Assembly (NCBI GenBank): GCA_017161075.1
Contig: CP046174.1
Span: forward strand, 434,001-498,000
Direction of reading: 5' to 3'
Origin: Erysipelotrichaceae bacterium 66202529
GTDB taxonomy: Bacteria; Bacillota_I; Bacilli_A; Erysipelotrichales; Erysipelotrichaceae
Length of the DNA: 64,000 nucleotides
In this document: piece by piece, positions 9,306-16,846 of the stretch
Layout of the letters: each line of letters begins with the position of its first letter
Position numbering within the stretch: the stretch's first letter is position 1
The notes under the pieces: generated by a model
Databases searched by the model: none
What the model was told of the DNA's origin: nothing
The model's input: only the letters and a program-made list of their open reading frames with translations
Position numbers and translations under genes: made by a program

Positions 9306-9689
9306 ATGGGAGCGATTGTAACAACAGGAGCTATGATGAAATGCTCGTTTGGGGTGGCACCGTGTCCCTTTCAGGCATTGAGTAATACCAGTGTATTGGC
9401 AGGATTGCCTGTAGGTACCATGCAGGATATCAGTCTCGGCAGTATTCCAACATTCGGTATGTGTCAGAGCTTGGCGAATCCTATGGTAGCCAGTGCAACA
9501 GCTGCTGCACTGGGAGTGCTGACACCGATGCCCTGTATTCCTGTAATAGCTGGACCATGGATGATTACAGGACCCACTGTTCAGCTGAAAGGAAGCCCGG
9601 TATTAACAATGGATGCCAAGGCAATGTGTGCATATGGAGGTATCATCCAGTTCATATCCACACCGGCACAAAAGGTTACAGTGAAATAA
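9306..9689 (+). CDS. PAAR-like DUF4280 tip protein
   Basis: A 127-residue protein matching the DUF4280/PAAR-like pattern: MKCSFGVAPC near the start, a central GxxTPMPCIPVIAGPW, and a C-terminal half with CAYGG. PAAR-type proteins form the sharpened tip on the central spike and can carry effectors; in PVC this role belongs to Pvc10. The conserved cysteines (in MKCSFG, APCPF, PMPCIP, AMCAY) suggest metal binding or disulphides. A strong GGGAGGAG ribosome site precedes ATG 9306 by about seven bases. The position between the cap and sheath genes is unusual compared with the PVC order, where the tip follows gp25. Confidence 0.82.
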   Translation: MGAIVTTGAMMKCSFGVAPCPFQALSNTSVLAGLPVGTMQDISLGSIPTFGMCQSLANPMVASATAAALGVLTPMPCIPVIAGPWMITGPTVQLKGSPVLTMDAKAMCAYGGIIQFISTPAQKVTVK

Positions 9690-9755
9690 CTGTATATATG
9701 CAGTTGCAGAACGATTGTCTGGATGTAGAACGTATAGAAAAAAGGAGGAGTAACA

Positions 9756-11474
9756 ATGGCAGAATATTTATCACCGGGAGTATACGTAGAGGAGTTTGAC
9801 AGCGGGCCAAAAGCCATGGAGGGTGTTGGAACATCGACAGCAGGGTTTATCGGGCTTGCGAAGCGCGGCCCTGTTACCGGAAAGCCGGTGCTGATTACCG
9901 GACTTTCACAATTTCGCAGCGTGTTTGGAGGATATCTGGATGCCTCTGTGAAATACCGCCATTTAGCGTATGGAATTGATCAGTTTTTTACAAACGGCGG
10001 CAGCTGCTGCTATGTCATGCGTGTCGCAAGCAGTCAGGATACGGCTGCTGTTCTAAAGCTGGCACATGAAGGTGTCACTCTGCATCTGGAAGCAGGCAGT
10101 GTCGGCGCATGGGGAAATGAAATCCGCGTCTCCATGGAAAAACAGCGCCTGATCAAAACAAATATCCTGGAAGAAGCTAAGGATGAGGAACAGCGGATAT
10201 TCCGTGTTAAGAGTATCAGCGGATATGAGGCTGGTGATCTAGTGGAGCTCGTATCCAATGAAGGAAAAGAATACAACCGTATTGTCAGTGTACGTGAGGG
10301 AGAGCTGGAGCTGGAACACAGCTTTACGATTCCATACGCAGATAACAATATGCTTCCTTCCATATTTCTACATCGAATCGGTTTTCTTATACAAGCAGAA
10401 TGTGACGGTATCGTGGAAACCTATAATGTTTCACTGAACAGCGCAGCTACGGATTTTGTGAACCGCGTTATGGGAAAGGGAATCATATTGCACGCAGTAT
10501 TCTCCATAGAAGAGGAATCCGTTGACAGGCTTTCCTCCTGGCTGACGCAGTTTGCATTAAACGACGCTGCTTATACCGGCTTTTTGAAGGATGGAAAAAC
10601 CGTAATAGAAGAAGGTGCCGAGTTGTTTCTGGGGGAGGATAAAGGCCCAGGTAAGCGCAGCGGTTTGGAAGCCTTCAAAGAGGTGGATGATGTCAGTATT
10701 ATGGCGATACCGGGTGTGACAATTCCGGAAGTGCAAAGTGCACTTGTCGCACATTGTGAAGGACTAACAAATCGTTTTGCCATTCTGGATATGCCTTCTG
10801 ATACGCGCAGTGTGGATGAGATGCTGACCCATCGTTCCTATTTTGATTCCACCTATGCGGCCATCTATCATCCATGGCTGCAGATGTTTGATCCACTTAT
10901 GAAAACAAACAGCTATTTTCCACCGAGTGCCTCCATGGCAGGTATTTATGCGCGTGTGGACAATATGCGCGGAGTGCATAAGGCTCCTGCAAATGAGGTT
11001 ATCCGCAGCTGTACCGGGTTAAGTGTGAATTACAATGAGGTGGAGCAGGGAAAGGTGAATCCGAAGGGAATCAATCTGATTCGTTCCCTGCCTGGACAGG
11101 GAATCCGTGTCTGGGGTGCCAGAACGATGTCCTCTGATCCGTCATGGAAATATATCAATGTGCGCAGGCTTTTCATCTATGTAGAGGAAAGTATTCGTGC
11201 CAATACGAACTGGGCGGTATTCGAGCCGAATGATGCCAATCTCTGGATGCGTGTGGAAGGAACGATTCATATGTTCCTAAATACGCTGTGGAGAAGTGGT
11301 GCACTGGCTGGCTCCAGTGAGGATCAGGCATTCTTTATCAACATTGGCCCATCGACTATGACACAGGATGATATTCTGAATGGCAGATTGATTTGTGTAA
11401 TTGGTATTGCACCGGTACGTCCGGCAGAGTTCGTTATCTTCCGTATTACACAGAAGATGCAGGAACTGTCATAA
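9756..11474 (+). CDS. Contractile sheath protein (Pvc2/gp18-like)
   Basis: A 572-residue sheath protein forming the contractile outer layer. The N-terminus MAEYLSPGVYVEEFDSG is the classic phage-tail-sheath start. The C-terminal third has the conserved block GIRVWGARTMSSDPSWKYIN, VRRLFIYVEESI, FEPNDANLWMRV and RPAEFVIFRI. The central insertion (residues ~110-230) is variable as expected. Only one sheath gene is present, whereas PVC particles have several paralogues. AAAGGAGG lies just before the ATG. The tube gene follows after 16 bases. Confidence 0.97.
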   Translation: MAEYLSPGVYVEEFDSGPKAMEGVGTSTAGFIGLAKRGPVTGKPVLITGLSQFRSVFGGYLDASVKYRHLAYGIDQFFTNGGSCCYVMRVASSQDTAAVLKLAHEGVTLHLEAGSVGAWGNEIRVSMEKQRLIKTNILEEAKDEEQRIFRVKSISGYEAGDLVELVSNEGKEYNRIVSVREGELELEHSFTIPYADNNMLPSIFLHRIGFLIQAECDGIVETYNVSLNSAATDFVNRVMGKGIILHAVFSIEEESVDRLSSWLTQFALNDAAYTGFLKDGKTVIEEGAELFLGEDKGPGKRSGLEAFKEVDDVSIMAIPGVTIPEVQSALVAHCEGLTNRFAILDMPSDTRSVDEMLTHRSYFDSTYAAIYHPWLQMFDPLMKTNSYFPPSASMAGIYARVDNMRGVHKAPANEVIRSCTGLSVNYNEVEQGKVNPKGINLIRSLPGQGIRVWGARTMSSDPSWKYINVRRLFIYVEESIRANTNWAVFEPNDANLWMRVEGTIHMFLNTLWRSGALAGSSEDQAFFINIGPSTMTQDDILNGRLICVIGIAPVRPAEFVIFRITQKMQELS

Positions 11475-11490
11475 ATAAGGAGGAAGCACT

Positions 11491-11922
11491 ATGGCTGTTG
11501 TATATCCATTTAAAAAATATAATTACAAGGTTACTGTGGGAAGTCTTGGAGACATGGGATTCTCCGAGATATCCGGTGGAGATATTTCCTATGAACCGAT
11601 TGAGTATCGGGAAGGAAATTACGAATCCAGCTCTGTGATCAAACAGCAGGGCATTGTAAAATATGGCAACGTAACATTAAAATACGGATTGACTGCCAAC
11701 AAGGCACTATATGACTGGCTGAACAGTACGCAAACCGCAACTGTGAAACAGGAGGATGTGGTAATTGAATTGCTGGGAGATGATCATAAAACGGTTCTTA
11801 CCTCATGGACACTGCAGAAAGCAATTCCTATCAAGCTGGCACTTTCTGATTTCAGCGCCACCGGTAACGAGCTGGCTGTGGAATCCGTGGATATCGCTTG
11901 CGAAGCGATTATCAGAGGGTAG
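11491..11922 (+). CDS. Inner tube protein (Pvc1/gp19-like)
   Basis: A 143-residue tail-tube protein. MAVVYPFKKYNYKVTVG followed by MGFSEISGGDISYEPIEYREG is the usual gp19/Hcp-like opening, and the C-terminal half ends with the conserved SWTLQKAIPIKLALSDFSA and ELAVESVDIACE. It polymerises into the inner tube that is driven out on sheath contraction. It follows the sheath immediately, with an AAGGAGG ribosome site. A second tube-type protein is encoded at 12534. Confidence 0.93.
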   Translation: MAVVYPFKKYNYKVTVGSLGDMGFSEISGGDISYEPIEYREGNYESSSVIKQQGIVKYGNVTLKYGLTANKALYDWLNSTQTATVKQEDVVIELLGDDHKTVLTSWTLQKAIPIKLALSDFSATGNELAVESVDIACEAIIRG

Positions 11923-11932
11923 GTGAAAGAAT

Positions 11933-12295
11933 ATGCAGACAGAATACACATTTACGCTGCCCAAGGGATATCGTGATGCAGAAGGTGTGATACATAAAAA
12001 CGGTACCATGCGACTTGCAACCGCAAGGGATGAGCTGGATGCTGTACGGGATTTTAGAACCCGCTCAGCCCCGGAGTACATGACGGTTGTTCTGCTTAGC
12101 AGAGTCATTACAAAGCTGGAGGGCTGTGATTGTGTCACTCCGGAAATGATTGCCGATATGTACACAGTAGATGCTAATTTTCTTCAAAATATGTATGAAA
12201 CGATAAACAATAATGAGGATATGATCATTCACGTAACCTGCCCGCACTGCGGCAAGGAGTTTGATGAACCGATAAATTTTTCACAAAGGGATTGA
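11933..12295 (+). CDS. Conserved CIS assembly protein with C-terminal CxxC motif
   Basis: A 120-residue protein of a type regularly found between the tube and DUF6760 genes in contractile clusters. It starts YTFTLPKGYRDAEGVIHKNG, followed by MRLATARDELDAVRD, and has a helical segment VVLLSRVITKLEG. I recall such proteins annotated as phage tail assembly proteins or chaperones. The C-terminus holds VTCPHCGKEFDEP, half of a zinc-ribbon-like site with a single CxxC. The gene overlaps the next one by four bases (TTGA). Confidence 0.7.
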   Translation: MQTEYTFTLPKGYRDAEGVIHKNGTMRLATARDELDAVRDFRTRSAPEYMTVVLLSRVITKLEGCDCVTPEMIADMYTVDANFLQNMYETINNNEDMIIHVTCPHCGKEFDEPINFSQRD

Positions 12296-12471
12296 GTCTG
12301 TACAGTCGCGATACGTTATATGAACAGATTTCATTCCTGGCTTATTACTTTCACTGGAGCTATGATGAGCTTCTGAATCTGCCGCATAAGGAACGCAACC
12401 GCTTCTGTGAAGAAGCCGGCAAAATCAACCGCAGAGCAAATGGAGAGTCTGAAAGTATATTCGACATATAA
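12292..12471 (+). CDS. Small DUF6760-like protein (Pvc6-like)
   Basis: A 59-residue protein starting at TTG 12292, overlapping the previous stop by four bases (TTGA), so probably translationally coupled. The sequence LYEQISFLAYYFHWSYDELL, then PHKERNRFCEEAGKIN, matches the DUF6760 pattern (xLAYHFHWxxxELLxLxHxERxRWxxE). That family sits at this exact position, between the tube-type genes, in eCIS operons. There is no in-frame ATG near the start. The molecular role is unknown; these small proteins accompany the tube/baseplate genes. Confidence 0.82.
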   Translation: MSLYSRDTLYEQISFLAYYFHWSYDELLNLPHKERNRFCEEAGKINRRANGESESIFDI

Positions 12472-12483
12472 TCGGAGGTGTGT

Positions 12484-12537
12484 ATGAACAGAAAAGGAAA
12501 GGGATACCGAGCATATCCGGTATTTATAGCTTTATGA
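12484..12537 (+). CDS. Possible 17-codon leader peptide coupled to the second tube gene
   Basis: ATG 12484 has a well-spaced GGAGG (12474-12478), whereas the next gene has no ribosome site of its own. The frame reads MNRKGKGYRAYPVFIAL and its TGA (12535-12537) overlaps the ATG (12534) of the tube-type gene. This arrangement would let ribosomes reinitiate on that gene. It could instead be chance, with translation starting at GTG 12480. Confidence 0.35.
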   Translation: MNRKGKGYRAYPVFIAL

Positions 12538-12947
12538 CAATGGAATTACTGCATGCCTACCGTTTTGGTGTGACCATACAAAATACAACTATGGGATTTC
12601 AGGAGCTGAGCGGCATCGCCCGGGAAATTGAAGTGGAGACATACCAGGAAGGAGGACGGAATGATTCTGTTCTCCTTTTCCCTAAACGCACAACCTCACA
12701 GGGGACGATAACCCTGAAAAAGGGAGTTTACAGTGAACAGCAGCATCCGTTTTATCTGGTAGGCGAGCAGATTGACTCCATGGCGATTGAGGTATATGGA
12801 AATGATGGAAGGACGGTCATGAAAACCTATACATTAAAAAATCTTGTGGTAGCGAAATGGGAGGTGTCTGCTATGCAGGCACAGAGCAATGAAATCCTGA
12901 TTGATACCTTTACACTGGCATATGGAGAGCTTTATGTTCTTTCATAA
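12534..12947 (+). CDS. Second tube/baseplate-proximal tube protein (Pvc5-like)
   Basis: A tube-family protein of 137 residues from ATG 12534 (155 if the GTG at 12480 is used). ELLHAYRFGVTIQNTTMGFQ and then LSGIAREIEVETYQEGG correspond to the gp19-like strand order. The C-terminal half has MKTYTLKNLVVAKWEVSAMQ. In PVC/Afp, Pvc5-type proteins form the first tube ring on the hub. ATG 12534 is preferred because the GGAGG at 12474-12478 is only one base from GTG 12480 and because homologues start close to the YRF motif. It overlaps the small upstream frame at 12484. Confidence 0.82.
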   Translation: MTMELLHAYRFGVTIQNTTMGFQELSGIAREIEVETYQEGGRNDSVLLFPKRTTSQGTITLKKGVYSEQQHPFYLVGEQIDSMAIEVYGNDGRTVMKTYTLKNLVVAKWEVSAMQAQSNEILIDTFTLAYGELYVLS

Positions 12948-13713
12948 CTGGAGGCAGAAGCGTAAACTGAAAAAATTCCGACCCATTGCAATACTATCGA
13001 CGGATGCGTTCTACCGGCATGGCTTTCACCCGGTTCTTTTAAGACCGAAGACAGTTCTCAAAGAAATAAAAACCAGTGTTATACGAAAAGAGGAGCATAC
13101 GCACCATATTCATCACAATATGACAATGCATGTGCATCAGGCGCAAACCTTTTTACAGCTGCAGCAGCAAAGCAATAGCAGTAGCCTTGTCATACAATCA
13201 AAAAGGATCATAAACAGAAGCTATCCGGGGAGCATCCTGCAGCTTCGTCTTGCCCGGTTTTCTGTAAAACAAATGGCAGAGCAGCGTTTGCTGGAAGAAA
13301 AAAATTATTATCAATACCATCCAGCCAAAGCCAGGGAGCTTGTCACAGGCTATTTACAACATACAGAAACAAAAAGCTATTTAAACGCGTACATGCAGAA
13401 GCATTTGTCCATCTATCCCCAAGGTGTACGACTGCACAAATCATCTTTGTTCACATCTGTTTCCTTGCAGACCTGGAGGCAGGTACTCCATCCTGTGGTA
13501 CAAAAGCAAAGCAGAAAGCTGCTGTATCGGGAAAGGCAGCGACTGCAAAATCAGGTTATCCCAAAGGAGAATGAAGCAGAGAAAAAAGCAGAGACCAAGC
13601 AGCAGATAATGCCAGAAAGTCAAAGCATTGACATGAATGCTTTAATAAGAGCTGTTGTACGGGAAGTAGAGCGTAAATTAAAGCAGGAACGACTGCGTGA
13701 GGGAAGGAGATAG
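12934..13713 (+). CDS. Unknown His/Gln-rich protein of the injection-system operon
   Basis: 259 residues, not recognised. It is basic, rich in Gln, His, Lys and Arg, with a striking His cluster THHIHHNMTMHVHQAQ near residue 60 and a C-terminal charged helix (EAEKKAETKQQ, then VREVERKLKQERL). No membrane segment is seen. Its start lies inside the end of the tube-type gene; GGAGAG at 12924-12929 suggests ATG 12934. The position between Pvc5-like and Pvc7-like genes points to a baseplate or hub adaptor. It is also the only unassigned candidate near the tube genes for a tape-measure-like role, although it is short for that. Confidence 0.55.
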   Translation: MFFHNWRQKRKLKKFRPIAILSTDAFYRHGFHPVLLRPKTVLKEIKTSVIRKEEHTHHIHHNMTMHVHQAQTFLQLQQQSNSSSLVIQSKRIINRSYPGSILQLRLARFSVKQMAEQRLLEEKNYYQYHPAKARELVTGYLQHTETKSYLNAYMQKHLSIYPQGVRLHKSSLFTSVSLQTWRQVLHPVVQKQSRKLLYRERQRLQNQVIPKENEAEKKAETKQQIMPESQSIDMNALIRAVVREVERKLKQERLREGRR

Positions 13714-13717
13714 GTAT

Positions 13718-14320
13718 ATGCTGACAAAGGCAAAGCTATCTAATGTGGATGATAGTGGAAAACCGGGATCGGATGTGTTTTATGTACAGTTCAATCCGAA
13801 TGAAATTTCAATCAGTGAAGCGGTTGCTTCCTTATACAGCATGGAAAATGGATCCAAGGATCCTAAGGTGAATCCTGTGGATACGAAGAAGGAAAAACAG
13901 GTACTGCATCTATCCACAACACTTTTCTATAATACCTATACCTCTATATCCCAAAGCAGCTATGAGGATATTCGCTCCTATATACGGAAGCTGTATCCGT
14001 ATACTAACGTCGGTGTGGAAACCAAGGAGCAATTAAAGAAAATCTGCTTTACCTGGAGTTCCATCTGCGTTATCGGTATATTGGAAAAAATAGATGTCCG
14101 CTATACGATGTTTTCTCCTTCCGGCATTCCCGTACGCGGCGAGGTTTCTATATCCATAGCCGGAGAGTATTATGGGGAACAGCTACAAACAGTGAATCCC
14201 AGTGAACAATCGGAGCTGCGTGTGCATACCTCCTTTCTGGATGCTCTGCGCGATTATAAAGACAGTGAAAACTGGAAAAATCTTGCACAGCAAAATGATG
14301 TGAAGAAGGCAAGATTATGA
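13718..14320 (+). CDS. CIS tube-adaptor protein (Pvc7-like), no LysM domain
   Basis: A 200-residue protein. The opening MLTKAKLSNVDDSGK followed by FYVQFNPNEISISEA is the characteristic start of the contractile-injection-system tube-adaptor family (Pvc7/Afp7, gp53-like). Pvc7-type proteins usually carry a C-terminal LysM domain; here the protein stops soon after the core, so LysM is absent. AAGGAGA at 13704-13710 supports ATG 13718. The stop overlaps the next gene start by four bases (ATGA). It would connect the hub to the tube within the baseplate. Confidence 0.82.
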   Translation: MLTKAKLSNVDDSGKPGSDVFYVQFNPNEISISEAVASLYSMENGSKDPKVNPVDTKKEKQVLHLSTTLFYNTYTSISQSSYEDIRSYIRKLYPYTNVGVETKEQLKKICFTWSSICVIGILEKIDVRYTMFSPSGIPVRGEVSISIAGEYYGEQLQTVNPSEQSELRVHTSFLDALRDYKDSENWKNLAQQNDVKKARL

Positions 14321-15381
14321 AGCTGAGTGAAGCAAAAACTGCAAATGCAGGCTTTGAAAAGCTTACAGTAACCGTACACATTGATAAACAGCAGCTGTAT
14401 CCGGGCTGTCTTACGTTAAAAGAATTGCATGTCGATACATCCTGTGAGCTAAAAACCAATACCGCAGAGCTTCTCTTTTGTGATATTACAGATACCGGTG
14501 CCGTGAAAGCTGTATTGCAAAGCGGCGCATGTATCACGATCGAGGCGGGCTATCAGAAAACGGAGGAGCTGCTCTTTCAGGGCTATGTTCATACGATTAC
14601 GCTGCGGGAAAGCGGAAGCGGAAGTCTGCAGGAGCTGGAGCTGTATGCACAGGATGTCAAGGGCCTGATGATGCTGCATAAGCGATGTGCTGTTGAAAGT
14701 GGAAAAACGAAGAATGCCTTGCTTCAGGATATCCTGAACACAGCTCTGTATGCAGAATATACTGCCTCTGTGAGTATTATGCCACTGGCTGCGGCCGTGG
14801 ATACCCTGTGGTCAGCCTATGGCTTTACAGATTATGATATCCTGCAAAGACTATGCTCACAGACCTTGAATACCTGCTATGTTCGTGGAGATACCCTGTG
14901 CTTTGAACCGCGTTTCACCGTACACAGAGAAACGATGGAGCTGGATGCTGCGCAGGAAGTATACCGGGTGGAATGCAGATATACCATACAGGATCTTATC
15001 GGGAATGTACAAACAGCAGCCTGTGACGGATTTACAGAAAAAAAGGCGGTGCAGGAAAGTATCGCGGCTTCAACCCTTCCCTATACCCAAAAGCTTTCCA
15101 ATATTGTGAAGCATACCTCCACAAGCATAATGGATGATGGATTTCATGATATGGAAGAATTAAAGTATATGATAAGCGGAATCAAAAAAGAGGTGGAAAA
15201 CAGTTATGCGAAATGTAACGGACAGTGTGTAGTCCTGCCCTGGCTGTTGTGTGGCTCCCAGCTGATTCTGCCAGAAACCGGCGACAGAGATAAAATACAG
15301 AGCTATGTCATACGCGTTATCCACCATATAGATCATGTCAGTGCCTATACCGAATGGGAGGCAGTTATACAGAAAGGATGA
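14317..15381 (+). CDS. Baseplate hub protein, gp27/Pvc8 N-terminal half
   Basis: 354 residues resembling the gp27-like hub portion of VgrG/Pvc8 (phage late-control D type). An early barrel segment has VTVHIDKQQLYPGCLTLKEL, then CITIEAGYQ and LLFQGYVHTI. A middle section has LWSAYGFTDYDILQRLCSQT, typical of the hub domain that separates the two barrels. In Pvc8 and VgrG this hub and the gp5-like spike form one polypeptide; here the spike is a separate gene starting at 15378 with an ATGA overlap. The two products presumably assemble as one trimeric complex. Confidence 0.83.
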   Translation: MKLSEAKTANAGFEKLTVTVHIDKQQLYPGCLTLKELHVDTSCELKTNTAELLFCDITDTGAVKAVLQSGACITIEAGYQKTEELLFQGYVHTITLRESGSGSLQELELYAQDVKGLMMLHKRCAVESGKTKNALLQDILNTALYAEYTASVSIMPLAAAVDTLWSAYGFTDYDILQRLCSQTLNTCYVRGDTLCFEPRFTVHRETMELDAAQEVYRVECRYTIQDLIGNVQTAACDGFTEKKAVQESIAASTLPYTQKLSNIVKHTSTSIMDDGFHDMEELKYMISGIKKEVENSYAKCNGQCVVLPWLLCGSQLILPETGDRDKIQSYVIRVIHHIDHVSAYTEWEAVIQKG

Positions 15382-16148
15382 TGAAAATGGATCTTATGCA
15401 TATGGACGAACAGGGCAGCTTTCGCAATATGGTAATTGCGACGGTTGCCGGATATGGAAGTGAGGAAAAGAAAGCAACGCTGCAGGTGAAGCTTCCGTAT
15501 ATGGAGGATGGGAAGGATCTGCTGGAGGGGGTGGAGCTTCTTCTTCCCTATGGCGGTGCAGGCTTCGGTTTTTTATGCCGACCGGAAATCGGGGATCAGG
15601 TCATGGTGCTGTTTACCGGCGAGACAACACGCAGAGCAGTTGCCATCGGTTGTATAGCTGCGAATGACAGCTCTTTATGGAATGCCTGCAGTGAGAAAAA
15701 TGAACAGAAGCAATGGCATATGAAAAATGGTATGCAGCTGTCCATATGGGATGAGCAGGATGCCTCAAAAATGGAGGTGACCTGCAAGGATACCTCACTG
15801 AAGCTGGATGAAAAGGAACAGCTCCTTTCTGTACAGCTAAAAGATAGCACACTGCATATAGACGGAAAAAACGGAAGCATTGCACTGGATGCGGAAAAGG
15901 AGTTGACCCTGCATTGTGGAAACAGCAGCATTACCATGAAAAAGGATGGAAGTATTACACTGGAAGGAAAGAATCTGCAGATAAAGGGACAGACACTGAC
16001 AAGCGAAACGAAGATGGACACCAAATTCAGTGGACAGAAGCTGAAACTGGAGGCGAAGCTGGATGTAGCTGTTAAGGGGAATTCCGGTGTGAAAATTTCT
16101 GCCAGTGGTATTACAGAGGTACAGGGAGGACTTGTGAAGCTTGGATAA
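15378..16148 (+). CDS. Central spike protein, gp5/VgrG C-terminal-like
   Basis: 256 residues. Residues ~12-95 form the gp5-like OB fold, with MVIATVAGYGSEEKKATLQV, then LPYGGAGFGF, then PEIGDQVMVLF. From residue ~115 to the end the sequence is a regular beta-helix-like repeat (STLHIDGKNGSIALDAEK, then LTLHCGNSSITMKKDGSITL), the triangular spike that carries the PAAR tip. ATG 15378 overlaps the hub stop; ATG 15381 and 15387 are close alternatives. No catalytic lysozyme domain is present. Confidence 0.87.
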   Translation: MMKMDLMHMDEQGSFRNMVIATVAGYGSEEKKATLQVKLPYMEDGKDLLEGVELLLPYGGAGFGFLCRPEIGDQVMVLFTGETTRRAVAIGCIAANDSSLWNACSEKNEQKQWHMKNGMQLSIWDEQDASKMEVTCKDTSLKLDEKEQLLSVQLKDSTLHIDGKNGSIALDAEKELTLHCGNSSITMKKDGSITLEGKNLQIKGQTLTSETKMDTKFSGQKLKLEAKLDVAVKGNSGVKISASGITEVQGGLVKLG

Positions 16149-16524
16149 ACATCGCAAAGCAGTGCTTTCCTTTCCCTTTCAGATTGATCCATGGACGCAT
16201 CATGCAGCGCTGTGTGATGAGGCACAGCGTATACGAACCAGTGTTTTCCTGATATTGTCAACTCATGTAAAGGAGAGATGGATGCTTTCCTCCTTTGGCA
16301 GTCGCTTAAAGGATTATGTGTTTGAAAATCAAGGAGTTGAAACAGAGGATATGATACAGCGTGAGGTTATCGCATCCCTGCATACTTGGGAGCCGCGTAT
16401 TGATGATATTCAGGTAAACTTTCAGCGGGAGGATGCAGTGCTGCTGCTTACGATTACCTACGTGTGCAGGCAAAACGGTCAGAGCGATTCTTTACAATAC
16501 CCGTTACCGCTGGAGAATGAATAG
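16141..16524 (+). CDS. gp25-like baseplate wedge protein (Pvc9-like)
   Basis: A 127-residue GPW/gp25 family protein that links the sheath to the baseplate. Its pattern is FPFQIDPWTHHAAL, a helix with RIRTSVFLILSTHVKERWM, SSFGSRLKDYVFE, and IQREVIASLHTWEPRI. The start is TTG 16141, inside the spike gene end, as no in-frame ATG lies near and the FPFQID start is family-typical. The next baseplate gene is separated by a 322-base gap, the largest in the operon. Confidence 0.88.
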   Translation: MDKHRKAVLSFPFQIDPWTHHAALCDEAQRIRTSVFLILSTHVKERWMLSSFGSRLKDYVFENQGVETEDMIQREVIASLHTWEPRIDDIQVNFQREDAVLLLTITYVCRQNGQSDSLQYPLPLENE

Positions 16525-16846
16525 GCATTTCACTTGCTGGATGCGAATGAAAGTATGTTGATCACAAGGATCGTAATATGAATTTCATTGTGGACGTAAT
16601 GGCACAGCAGACAGCTTGTAAGAAACAATAGTATGTGTAGAGATAAGAAATGCAATAGGTAATTACAATACAAGAGTAATAGAACAGAGGACAGTAAGCA
16701 TGAAATACCGTGTGTACAAGGTGATAAGAAATATAATGGGTATCACACCACGAGAGTAATTGAAAGAGGAATCATATAAGGAAATATAATGCGTGTAAGA
16801 CAGTATACACAAAACAGGGAAGGAAATAAGGAAAGGTGGCAGGGGT
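16525..16846 (+). other. Non-coding gap inside the operon with decayed repeats
   Basis: This 322-base gap breaks an otherwise tightly packed operon. No recognisable protein gene, strong promoter or terminator is evident. It holds an imperfect direct repeat (16642-16770). Short open stretches read ...GNYNTRVIEQR... in one frame and GYHTTRVIERGII in another, suggesting a degraded small gene or duplicated remnant. A GGAAAGG ribosome site for the next gene lies at its end. Confidence 0.5.
16642..16770 (+). repeat. Imperfect ~50-bp direct repeat pair
   Basis: 16642-16691 and 16723-16770 are related copies. Both begin GATAAGAAAT, share GGTA and then GAGTAAT, and end GA(A/C)AGAGGA-like, with a few substitutions and a two-base length difference. 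Conceptual translations of the two copies share the string TRVIE, in different frames, which suggests decay of a once-coding duplicated segment. No known element end was recognised. Confidence 0.5.
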
